This document shows, one piece after another, positions 1 to 5,318 of a DNA stretch of 6,488 nucleotides (the stretch's first letter is position 1; each line of letters begins with the position of its first letter). Position numbers and translations under genes: made by a program. Source of the DNA: CALARM01 sp036746235 (lineage in GTDB: Bacteria > Vulcanimicrobiota > SpSt-956 > JAKJGF01). The stretch lies in assembly GCA_036746235.1 (NCBI GenBank), contig DAIOEN010000310.1, positions 1-6,488 of the forward strand, written 5' to 3'. A model generated the notes under the pieces. That model was not told the DNA's origin, did not search any database, and was given only the letters and a program-made list of their open reading frames with translations.

Positions 1-36
1 TTTTTTTATTAAAAACTTTAGTTTTTAATAAAAAAA
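1..36. terminator. Perfect AT-rich inverted repeat, candidate terminator after the symporter gene
   Basis: Bases 1-16 and 21-36 are perfect reverse complements around a TTTA loop (17-20). This gives a 16-bp stem with one G:C pair next to the loop. It lies 14 nt beyond the stop codon of the minus-strand symporter gene, where a transcription terminator is expected. It is atypical because, on the minus strand, the U-run precedes the stem and an A-run ends it, so no U-tract follows within the window. The repeat reaches the window edge and may continue outside. It could instead be a bidirectional terminator core, an operator or a cruciform site. Confidence 0.45.
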
Positions 37-50
37 TTAATGTGACAATG

Positions 51-2066
51 TCAAGCTAATTCCATGGAGTGTTTGTTTAATAACTCTTCTTTTTCTCTGT
101 AGTAATCTATTTTTGTTTTTAATTCCTCAGGTGTTATTTTTAATTCTGCAATAGTTTCCGCGTAAAGCTCTGTAAGTTCCGTAGATTCTTCCTGAGAAAA
201 AAGTTCTACTTTTTTCATTGCCATATGAGCAGACGGAGAACCTATTATGCCTGCCATTTTTTTCTCAAATTCCAGGTAAAGTTCGGTCAGATTTTCCAGA
301 GAAATTTTTTCTTTTCCCGTGAGGCCGAATTTACTGAATACTGTTTCAATTATTTCCATAATCTGGCTTTTTGAAAAGTACTGGCTTAACAGGTTTTCCA
401 GTATATTTGTTTTAGATCTCAAGTCAATCAGGCTTCTGTTGCCGGTAAATATTTTTGCTTTAGAATTCTGACTTAAAATATTTACAAACTCCATTGCTTC
501 TTTATATTCTTCTTCACTCTGTTTAACATATAGAGAAGATAAAATATAGAGAGTTATATTGAAGAATAATGACCAGAAAACACTGTGGCTTAACGGATCG
601 AGAACTGCCAGCCCTAATAATTGTTCTGGTTTAAAGAGCCCTATTCCATAAGGGCCTTGTTTCAGAATAGTTTCGGAAAGCCATCCGCTTTTAATAAAAG
701 ACGGTAACAATAATGTGTAAAACCAGATGAAAAAACCTGACAGGAGACCCAGTAAGGCACCGGTTTTGTTGCCTCTGTCCCAGAAAATACCGCCAATAAT
801 GGAAGGGGCAAATTGTATTACGGCAGCAAAGGATATTGTTCCTATATTAACCAGCATATAGGAATCGCCGATTTTTAATTCGAACCAGTATCCGAGCAGT
901 ATAACAACTGCCACGGCTACCCACCGACACTTTAAAATATGTCTCTTTAAGAAAGTAAGAACTTTGATATATTCGGTCAGCGGCAGGATTAGATGGTTAG
1001 TAATCATTGTAGACAGGGTCATGGAACATATCATTATCATAGCGGTACCTGCAGAAAAACCACCGAGAAAAACCACCAGTGAAATCCATTTGTGTCCGAA
1101 GGAAACAGGCAGAGACAGCAGAAATGTATCTGCATGCAGAGGGGAATAACCTTTAAGTAATCCGGCCATGGCAACAGGTAAAACAAATATGTTAATCAGG
1201 AACATATACAAAGGAAAAAGCCACATAGCTGTTTTTAGATGATTTTCATCGAAGTTTTCTACTACTGACACATGGAACTGCCTTGGAAGAAATATAGAGG
1301 CAGACATGGATAGTATTATAGAGGTCATCCATATGACATAATAATTACTATCATTTCCGGGTAAAGTTAAAAGTTTTTGCTCTGTAACCTGATTGAAAAT
1401 ATCTCCAAATCCATGATACAGGAAATATGTTATAAAAATTCCTGCAATTAGAAAAGCCACCAGTTTAACGATTGCTTCAATGGCTATTATAAATATTATG
1501 CCGGGGTGTCGTTCTGCAGGAGACAGTCGTCTTACACCGAAGAGATTGGTAAAGATAATCAGAATTGCCACAATAATAAGCCCTGTATAATCCTCTATCC
1601 ATAACATACTACCTGTATTGCTGGCGGTAATAATTTTTACAGTGGATGTCATTGATTTTAGCTGAAGGGCTATATATGGAGCAATGCCTATGATGGCAAT
1701 ACATGTTACAATCGTTGCAATTAACTGGGATTTGCCGTATCTGGCCGATATAAAGTCAGCAATACTGGTAATTTTCCTGGTGCTTTTTATTCTAATTAAT
1801 TTTCTTATAAAGGTCCATCCAAGAATAAATGTTATGGTAGGACCAAGAAAAATTGTTACAAATAATAGACCTGATGTGGCAGCTTTACCAATGCTTCCGT
1901 AGTAGGCCCATGTTGTGCAGTAAACAGTCAGAGATAGGGAATATATTATGGCATTGTTGACAATACGGCTCTTTGTAACAAATTTTTTTTCTACCCACAT
2001 AGCCGTAAAAAATAAAAGGCCTAAATATACAATGAAGATTATAATTATAGTCAGAGCATCAAACAT
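51..2066 (-). CDS. Sodium:solute symporter (SSS/SLC5) with C-terminal STAC-like domain, no kinase
   Basis: A 671-residue inner-membrane protein, predicted to carry an organic solute in with Na+; the substrate cannot be read from sequence. Residues about 5-515 are a multi-helix transporter core. Segments diagnostic of the CbrA-type SSS branch are LSPAERHPG (181-189) followed by AIEAIVKLVAFLIAG, then LPRQFHVSVVEN (260-271), then SAGTAMIMICSMTLSTMITN (338-357), in the region where this fold binds Na2. Residues about 524-645 are soluble and helical; GIIGSPSAHMAMKKV resembles the STAC domain that links SLC5 transporters to two-component kinases. A short charged coiled segment (651-668) then ends at a stop, where CbrA-like proteins continue into PAS, HisKA and HATPase domains. 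No kinase frame continues in bases 1-50. The ATG is preceded by AAGGA at suitable spacing. It overlaps the upstream small gene by 8 nt, suggesting translational coupling. The family call is firm; a signalling role is inference. Confidence 0.93.
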   Translation of the reverse strand: MFDALTIIIIFIVYLGLLFFTAMWVEKKFVTKSRIVNNAIIYSLSLTVYCTTWAYYGSIGKAATSGLLFVTIFLGPTITFILGWTFIRKLIRIKSTRKITSIADFISARYGKSQLIATIVTCIAIIGIAPYIALQLKSMTSTVKIITASNTGSMLWIEDYTGLIIVAILIIFTNLFGVRRLSPAERHPGIIFIIAIEAIVKLVAFLIAGIFITYFLYHGFGDIFNQVTEQKLLTLPGNDSNYYVIWMTSIILSMSASIFLPRQFHVSVVENFDENHLKTAMWLFPLYMFLINIFVLPVAMAGLLKGYSPLHADTFLLSLPVSFGHKWISLVVFLGGFSAGTAMIMICSMTLSTMITNHLILPLTEYIKVLTFLKRHILKCRWVAVAVVILLGYWFELKIGDSYMLVNIGTISFAAVIQFAPSIIGGIFWDRGNKTGALLGLLSGFFIWFYTLLLPSFIKSGWLSETILKQGPYGIGLFKPEQLLGLAVLDPLSHSVFWSLFFNITLYILSSLYVKQSEEEYKEAMEFVNILSQNSKAKIFTGNRSLIDLRSKTNILENLLSQYFSKSQIMEIIETVFSKFGLTGKEKISLENLTELYLEFEKKMAGIIGSPSAHMAMKKVELFSQEESTELTELYAETIAELKITPEELKTKIDYYREKEELLNKHSMELA

Positions 2067-2349
2067 GTTTATTTTCCTTTTTCTGTAGATCTCCGGTAAT
2101 TTTATCCTCTGTTAAATCATTTTTTCTTATCATAAAAAGAGAAATAATAATTAAAAGCCATATAGCAAAAACATAGATAAAATTATATAGAAGATTTTCT
2201 TTCATTGTTATACTTGTGAAAGGCCAGTTTAATAAAAGGAAAGCAAGGATAAATAAAAAAATAGAAAAATCAGCTTTTTTTTCCAAATTTTTCAGCAGGT
2301 CAGGCTTTCTGTGTGTAAAATAACCTCTCTGCTGACACCTCACTTTCAT
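2059..2349 (-). CDS. Small two-helix membrane protein, probable symporter partner
   Basis: 96 residues from this ATG. Two hydrophobic helices are visible, about residues 29-46 (SIFLFILAFLLLNWPFTS) and 56-75 (YNFIYVFAIWLLIIISLFMI), followed by a charged tail. The stop overlaps the symporter start by 8 nt, so the two are almost certainly one translational unit. Small two-helix proteins encoded just before SSS transporters are common (DUF4212-type small subunits, DUF485/YjcH next to ActP). The NWPF...FIYVFAIW pattern fits that kind, but I cannot assign a named family. The start is uncertain: no Shine-Dalgarno precedes the ATG at 2349, and the first 15 or so residues look unlike a natural N-terminus. 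No better ATG or GTG lies before the first helix; a TTG at 2286 would give about 75 residues. An in-frame TAA blocks extension upstream. Confidence 0.75.
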   Translation of the reverse strand: MKVRCQQRGYFTHRKPDLLKNLEKKADFSIFLFILAFLLLNWPFTSITMKENLLYNFIYVFAIWLLIIISLFMIRKNDLTEDKITGDLQKKENKHV

Positions 2350-2410
2350 AAAATCGTTTTGTTTCTTTATTCTCTTTACTATAACTTACCATAGAACTAT
2401 CACTGTGTAT

Positions 2411-2416
2411 AGTATA
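2411..2416 (-). promoter_or_regulatory. Weak -10 candidate upstream of the symporter operon
   Basis: On the minus strand, bases 2416-2411 read TATACT (5 of 6 to the -10 consensus), about 60 nt upstream of the small-gene ATG. The hexamers at 16-18 nt spacing (for example AACAGG) do not resemble a -35 box, so this is only a candidate. The 232-nt gap 2350-2581 also holds short ACTAT/ATAGT motifs (2378-2382, 2396-2400, 2409-2413) and a small inverted repeat at 2539-2558. Nothing stronger is visible in it. Confidence 0.25.
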
Positions 2417-2538
2417 ATTATGAAAGATTTTTGCCTGTTCCGGAGATGGTATTATTTGTAGATAAGGTACATTGAAGATGAAACTACATTTCAATAATTG
2501 AAGAAGAAATATTCATTCGACTATTTGAATTTCTAAAG

Positions 2539-2558
2539 ATACAATAAGAGGATTGTAT
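2539..2558. repeat. Short perfect inverted repeat downstream of the small-protein operon
   Basis: ATACAAT (2539-2545) and ATTGTAT (2552-2558) are perfect reverse complements around a 6-nt loop. The repeat lies 24 nt beyond the stop of the 62-residue protein gene and well upstream of the symporter operon. It could be a weak terminator or an operator. No U-run follows on the minus strand, so terminator function is doubtful. Confidence 0.25.
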
Positions 2559-2581
2559 AGATTTTAAACATAATAATATCT

Positions 2582-2770
2582 TTAGTTTATCCTGAAGAAA
2601 TGTTTTATCTGATAAAGGAGACTGTGCTTCTTGTATCCGAGTTTTGCCGTATTAAATTCATCAAGTCTTTTCGTAAGGCGAGCCGTTTTATCGTTTGGAT
2701 ATTTTAAACGACCATATATTAATAATATCACCACAAATACCAGGATAGCTATAAATCCGTCCTGAAACAT
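2582..2770 (-). CDS. Small single-pass membrane protein, unrecognised
   Basis: 62 residues. A hydrophobic helix at about 5-20 (GFIAILVFVVILLIYG) is followed directly by RLKYPNDK and a strongly basic tail rich in Lys, Arg and His. By the positive-inside rule the C-terminus faces the cytoplasm. The start was chosen at the ATG at 2770 because AGGAGGTGA, nearly the full anti-16S complement, sits 8 nt before it. The frame is open further upstream to 2932, but that extension covers the coding region of the upstream gene in another frame and is not believable. It begins 14 nt after the stop of the upstream small gene, which indicates co-transcription. I recognise no family. The shape, one helix plus a basic cytoplasmic tail, resembles small accessory subunits of membrane complexes, but no partner is identifiable here. 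Confidence 0.7.
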   Translation of the reverse strand: MFQDGFIAILVFVVILLIYGRLKYPNDKTARLTKRLDEFNTAKLGYKKHSLLYQIKHFFRIN

Positions 2771-2784
2771 GTCGTTCACCTCCT

Positions 2785-2988
2785 CTATAGAAATTTCTTG
2801 AGCCACACAATGAATAGACCTGTTATAAGCCCGAGCAATATCATTATATAACCTTTTTTCTTTTTTCTTTTTACTATATTTCTGTGTCCTGTAAATATCA
2901 TATACAGAGATATTATCACCAGAACCCAGCATATTAAAATTCCGTCAATATTTCCACTCTTCATGTTGCGAAGAGTCCATATAAACAT
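2785..2988 (-). CDS. Small two-helix membrane protein, unrecognised, first gene of the pair
   Basis: 67 residues with two hydrophobic helices, about 15-33 (DGILICWVLVIISLYMIF) and 46-62 (YIMILLGLITGLFIVWL), joined by a very basic loop (GHRNIVKRKKKK) that should lie in the cytoplasm. This places both termini outside. Two starts are possible. The ATG at 2988 has GGAGG 11 nt upstream, a little far. The ATG at 3006 adds six residues but has no Shine-Dalgarno, because the GGAGG falls inside it. I prefer 2988. The stop overlaps the start of the AGGAGG that serves the next gene, so the pair is one operon. It lies about 70 nt downstream of a clear extended -10 promoter. No family is recognised, and I assign no function. 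Confidence 0.65.
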   Translation of the reverse strand: MFIWTLRNMKSGNIDGILICWVLVIISLYMIFTGHRNIVKRKKKKGYIMILLGLITGLFIVWLKKFL

Positions 2989-3062
2989 CTTTATTATAGC
3001 CTCCATGCAGAGGAATGTTGTTATGTTTTTGAACCTGTAGAATCCCTATTTCTTTCTACTTA

Positions 3063-3071
3063 ATTATAACA
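3063..3071 (-). promoter_or_regulatory. Extended -10 promoter for the small membrane protein operon
   Basis: The minus strand reads TGTTATAAT from 3071 to 3063. This is a perfect TATAAT preceded by TGn, the extended -10 form recognised by the housekeeping sigma factor. The hexamer at 17 nt spacing (TAGGTT) is poor, which is acceptable for an extended -10 promoter. The spacer contains an A8-T5 tract (about 3073-3085). Transcription would start near 3056 and give a leader of roughly 70 nt to the preferred start at 2988. Confidence 0.6.
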
Positions 3072-3153
3072 TAAAAATTTTTTTTAACCTATATTTTTGA
3101 AGGATTTATTTATATTTTGTTTAATCTTTTAAAGAAATTTATCGATAATTTTA

Positions 3154-3206
3154 TATAATAGATCTTTTTCAGAACGTTTTGAGTATATATCTTCTAAATT
3201 TATACC
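3154..3206 (+). promoter_or_regulatory. Candidate promoter region of the exporter operon
   Basis: Two plus-strand candidates lie in the divergent gap. Bases 3154-3159 are a perfect TATAAT without a convincing -35 box. Bases 3179-3184 (TTGAGT) and 3201-3206 (TATACC) form a 4/6 plus 4/6 pair with a 16-nt spacer. Either would give a leader of roughly 55-100 nt before the TTG start at 3268. The gap has no regulator gene and I see no strong operator dyad or riboswitch-like structure in it. Confidence 0.3.
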
Positions 3207-3252
3207 TTCTAACAATATGTTTCAATCTTCGGGAGATGTACACTCATAGCAT

Positions 3253-3258
3253 AAGGAG
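3253..3258 (+). promoter_or_regulatory. Ribosome binding site that fixes a TTG start
   Basis: AAGGAG at 3253-3258 lies 9 nt before the TTG at 3268-3270. The resulting N-terminus reaches the first ABC strand with normal spacing, and no in-frame ATG nearby is better placed. TTG starts usually lower initiation, so this probably sets a modest rate for the exporter ATPase. Confidence 0.7.
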
Positions 3259-3267
3259 TAATATAAT

Positions 3268-5223
3268 TTGTCAGATAGTGAGAACATTGTTCTTGATATA
3301 AGAAATCTTTCCAAAAACTATGGAGATGTTAAAGCAGTAAAGGATGTTTCCTTTCATGTAAAAAGAGGAGAGATTTTCGGACTTTTAGGCCCTGACGGCG
3401 CGGGGAAAAGTTCTACTATGAACCTTTTTATGGGTTTATTAAAACCTGATAAGGGAAGTATTACTTTTCTGGATAAAAATATTTTAATCCCCAGAGAAGC
3501 GGCCGTTATGAGAACAAAAGTTGGTTATATGGCACAGGGACTTGGTTTAATACTCACGCCAAATCTGAGTGTGGCAGAGAACATAGACTATTTCGCCGAT
3601 ATGTATCAGGTGCCGAAAGATGAGAGAAAGAGAATGAAAGATGATCTTTTTGAAAGACTTTATCTTCATCCTTTCAATGAGAGGCTTGCAAAAAATCTTT
3701 CGGGAGGTATGAAACAGAAACTTGCCCTCTGCTGTACTCTTATATACAGTCCTGAAGTGATTATTTTAGATGAACCGACTACCGGTGTGGACCCTGTATC
3801 AAGAAGAGAATTCTGGATTGTTATAAATGAACTGGTTGTGGATAAAAATATTACTGTCATTTTTGCCACCTCCTATATGGATGAAGCAGAAAGATGTCAC
3901 AGAGTGGCCCTTATGCATGACGGCAGTATTGTATCTATGGGAACAGTGGAAGAGCTTAAAAGCAGTCTCGACGGCAGGATGTATGAGTTTAAGGCAACAC
4001 CGCAGAAAGACGCCATAAAAATACTTAAAAATTCCGGTGTTTTTGAAAGTGTTCAGCCCTTCGGAGAAAGAGTAAATTTGATTGTAAAACCCGGTGGAAA
4101 AAAAGAAGTAGACTCTATGCTTAAACCGGCAGGAATAAAAATAGAGGAATATCAGCCTATAGAACCGGCTCTGGAGAATGTTTTTACAGGCTTTCTGGAA
4201 AAAACAGCAAAGGAAGCCCTTGGAGATCAGGAAGAACAGGATGTGGAAGGATTATTCTCTTCTGTACCGTCATGGGTAAAGAGTACTGATTACAAATATT
4301 GTATTGAAATAGATAAACTCTTAAAACAATTCGGAAGTTTCAAGGCTGTAAATGAAGTAAGTCTTGCCATAAACAAAGGAGAAATTTTCGGTTTCCTCGG
4401 CCCCAACGGAGCCGGGAAAACTACAACGATTAAATTACTCTGCGGACTCTATCCTCCTACTTCCGGCACAGGAAGAGTGGCGGGATTTGATATAAGAACA
4501 GAACAGATGAATATAAGAAAACATATAGGCTATATGTCTCAAAAGTTTTCTCTCTATCAGGATATGACTGTAGCGGAAAATCTGGAACTCTATGCAGGCA
4601 TATATGGTGTATCGAGAAAAGATCTTATAGAAAGAAGAAAATGGACACTTGAACTTGCAGAACTTGTAGGACTTGATAATATGCTTACAAGGGATATTCC
4701 TATGGGTATAAGGCAGAAACTTGCTCTTGGTACTTGTCTTCTTCATCGTCCTGAAATAGTATTTCTCGATGAGCCCACTTCAGGAGTAGATCCGCTTGCA
4801 AGAAGGAGATTCTGGGAAATTATTCATCAGATAAGTTCTCTGGGAGTAAGTGTTATGGTTTCTACCCACTATATGGACGAAGCAGAACAGTGTGACAGGG
4901 TGTCTCTTATGCACAGAGGGTTCCTTATAGCTGTAGGAACTCCTGCAGAAATGAAAAAACATGTAGCGGAACAATCGGGCTATCTCATGGAACTTACCTG
5001 TACCAATCCTATGAAAGGATTTCAGAAACTTAAACAGGGTTTCCCGAATGTAAATATATATGGTAAAAAACTTCTTTTTTATACAAAAAATATAGAGGAA
5101 GATACAAAAAAAGCCGAAGCTTTATTAAATCAGGCCGGGATACAGATGAACAAATGCAGGGAAAAAAGAATAATCTTTGAAGATGTATTTATGTATTATA
5201 TAGAAAATAGCGGAATTGAGTAA
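3268..5223 (+). CDS. ABC exporter ATPase with two fused nucleotide-binding domains (RbbA/YhiH type, permease domain separate)
   Basis: A 651-residue cytoplasmic protein carrying both ATPase halves of an ABC-2 exporter. Domain 1 (about 8-315): Walker A GPDGAGKSS (41-49), Q-loop Q90, signature LSGGM (144-148), Walker B VIILDEP (164-170). Domain 2 (about 345-650): Walker A GPNGAGKTT (378-386), Q-loop Q425, Walker B IVFLDEP (497-503), H-loop H534. GPDGAGK in domain 1 and an altered signature in domain 2 are hallmarks of the YhiH/RbbA family. Two key sites are degenerate: the H-loop His of domain 1 is Ser202, and the signature of domain 2 reads IPMG (477-480). Both fall in the same ATP site of the sandwich, leaving one canonical and one degenerate site. 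E. coli RbbA continues into a permease; here the chain stops and the permease is a separate downstream gene. The role is probably drug, lipid or other small-molecule efflux; the substrate is unknown. Despite the RbbA name, ribosome binding should not be assumed. Confidence 0.95.
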   Translation: MSDSENIVLDIRNLSKNYGDVKAVKDVSFHVKRGEIFGLLGPDGAGKSSTMNLFMGLLKPDKGSITFLDKNILIPREAAVMRTKVGYMAQGLGLILTPNLSVAENIDYFADMYQVPKDERKRMKDDLFERLYLHPFNERLAKNLSGGMKQKLALCCTLIYSPEVIILDEPTTGVDPVSRREFWIVINELVVDKNITVIFATSYMDEAERCHRVALMHDGSIVSMGTVEELKSSLDGRMYEFKATPQKDAIKILKNSGVFESVQPFGERVNLIVKPGGKKEVDSMLKPAGIKIEEYQPIEPALENVFTGFLEKTAKEALGDQEEQDVEGLFSSVPSWVKSTDYKYCIEIDKLLKQFGSFKAVNEVSLAINKGEIFGFLGPNGAGKTTTIKLLCGLYPPTSGTGRVAGFDIRTEQMNIRKHIGYMSQKFSLYQDMTVAENLELYAGIYGVSRKDLIERRKWTLELAELVGLDNMLTRDIPMGIRQKLALGTCLLHRPEIVFLDEPTSGVDPLARRRFWEIIHQISSLGVSVMVSTHYMDEAEQCDRVSLMHRGFLIAVGTPAEMKKHVAEQSGYLMELTCTNPMKGFQKLKQGFPNVNIYGKKLLFYTKNIEEDTKKAEALLNQAGIQMNKCREKRIIFEDVFMYYIENSGIE

Positions 5224-5231
5224 GGAGGTGA
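5221..5231 (+). promoter_or_regulatory. Perfect 11-base Shine-Dalgarno displaced from its gene
   Basis: TAAGGAGGTGA includes the ATPase stop codon and complements the conserved 3' end of 16S rRNA over 11 bases. The permease ATG is at 5318, 89 nt after GGAGG. Nearby GTG codons (5228, 5235, 5242) open only five-codon frames ending in TGA. The same genome places AGGAGGTGA 8 nt before the ATG at 2770, so normal spacing would put a start near 5237. Confidence 0.75.
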
Positions 5232-5318
5232 AGGGTGAAAAGTGAAAAGTGAAAAGTGAAGAGTGATCAGTAAAACTGGTCACTGGTCACTGGTCACTGG
5301 TCACCGGTCACTGTTCCA
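5228..5318 (+). repeat. Thirteen in-register heptamers, GTGAAAA-type then TGGTCAC-type
   Basis: The 91 bases divide exactly into 7-nt units. In order they are GTGAAGG, three GTGAAAA, GTGAAGA, GTGATCA, GTAAAAC (central), four TGGTCAC, CGGTCAC and TGTTCCA, whose last base is the A of the permease ATG. Left units carry GTGA and right units its complement TCAC, so the array is a direct repeat of each unit type and an imperfect inverted repeat about position 5273, with six units either side of the central one. All three frames are closed in the GTGAAAA half. Heptanucleotide tandem arrays (STRR-type) are known in bacteria. I infer replication slippage as the origin. Confidence 0.9.
5262..5284 (+). 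other. Hairpin at the centre of the heptamer array
   Basis: AGTGATCAGT (5262-5271) pairs with ACTGGTCACT (5275-5284) around AAA. This gives 10 bp, one of them a G-U wobble. Outward, each flanking pair of units adds four or five pairs (GTGA/TCAC, often one A-T), separated by two- or three-base A-G-rich mismatches, down to about 5235/5311. No U-run follows, so it is not an intrinsic terminator. In RNA it would shorten the path from the displaced SD to the ATG. Confidence 0.65.

Noticed and set aside
964..1149. Plus-strand frames within the symporter gene (also 1684-1902)
   Set aside because: They are antisense to conserved transmembrane segments, with no ribosome site. Hydrophobicity in the second is a by-product of the opposite strand.
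2378..2413. ACTAT/ATAGT motifs as an operator upstream of the symporter operon
   Set aside because: The motifs are only 5 bases long with irregular spacing, expected by chance in AT-rich DNA.
2771..2932. N-terminal extension of the 62-residue protein to 116 residues
   Set aside because: It lies over the coding region of the upstream small gene in another frame, has no ribosome site, and the ATG at 2770 has an excellent one.
3666..3869. Minus-strand and alternate plus-strand short frames inside ABC domain 1
   Set aside because: They overlap unmistakable Walker B and signature coding sequence and show no features of their own.
4435..4746. Minus-strand frame of 103 codons inside the ATPase gene
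   Set aside because: It lies opposite strongly conserved ABC domain 2, is rich in Cys, His and Ser as antisense frames are, and has no ribosome site or promoter.
5262..5311. Intrinsic terminator between the ATPase and permease genes
   Set aside because: The hairpin is followed by ordinary sequence without a U-run, and the permease must be expressed with its ATPase.
5228..5318. CRISPR array or insertion-sequence end
   Set aside because: The units are 7 nt with no spacers, and there is no transposase or target-site duplication. It is a microsatellite-like heptamer array.
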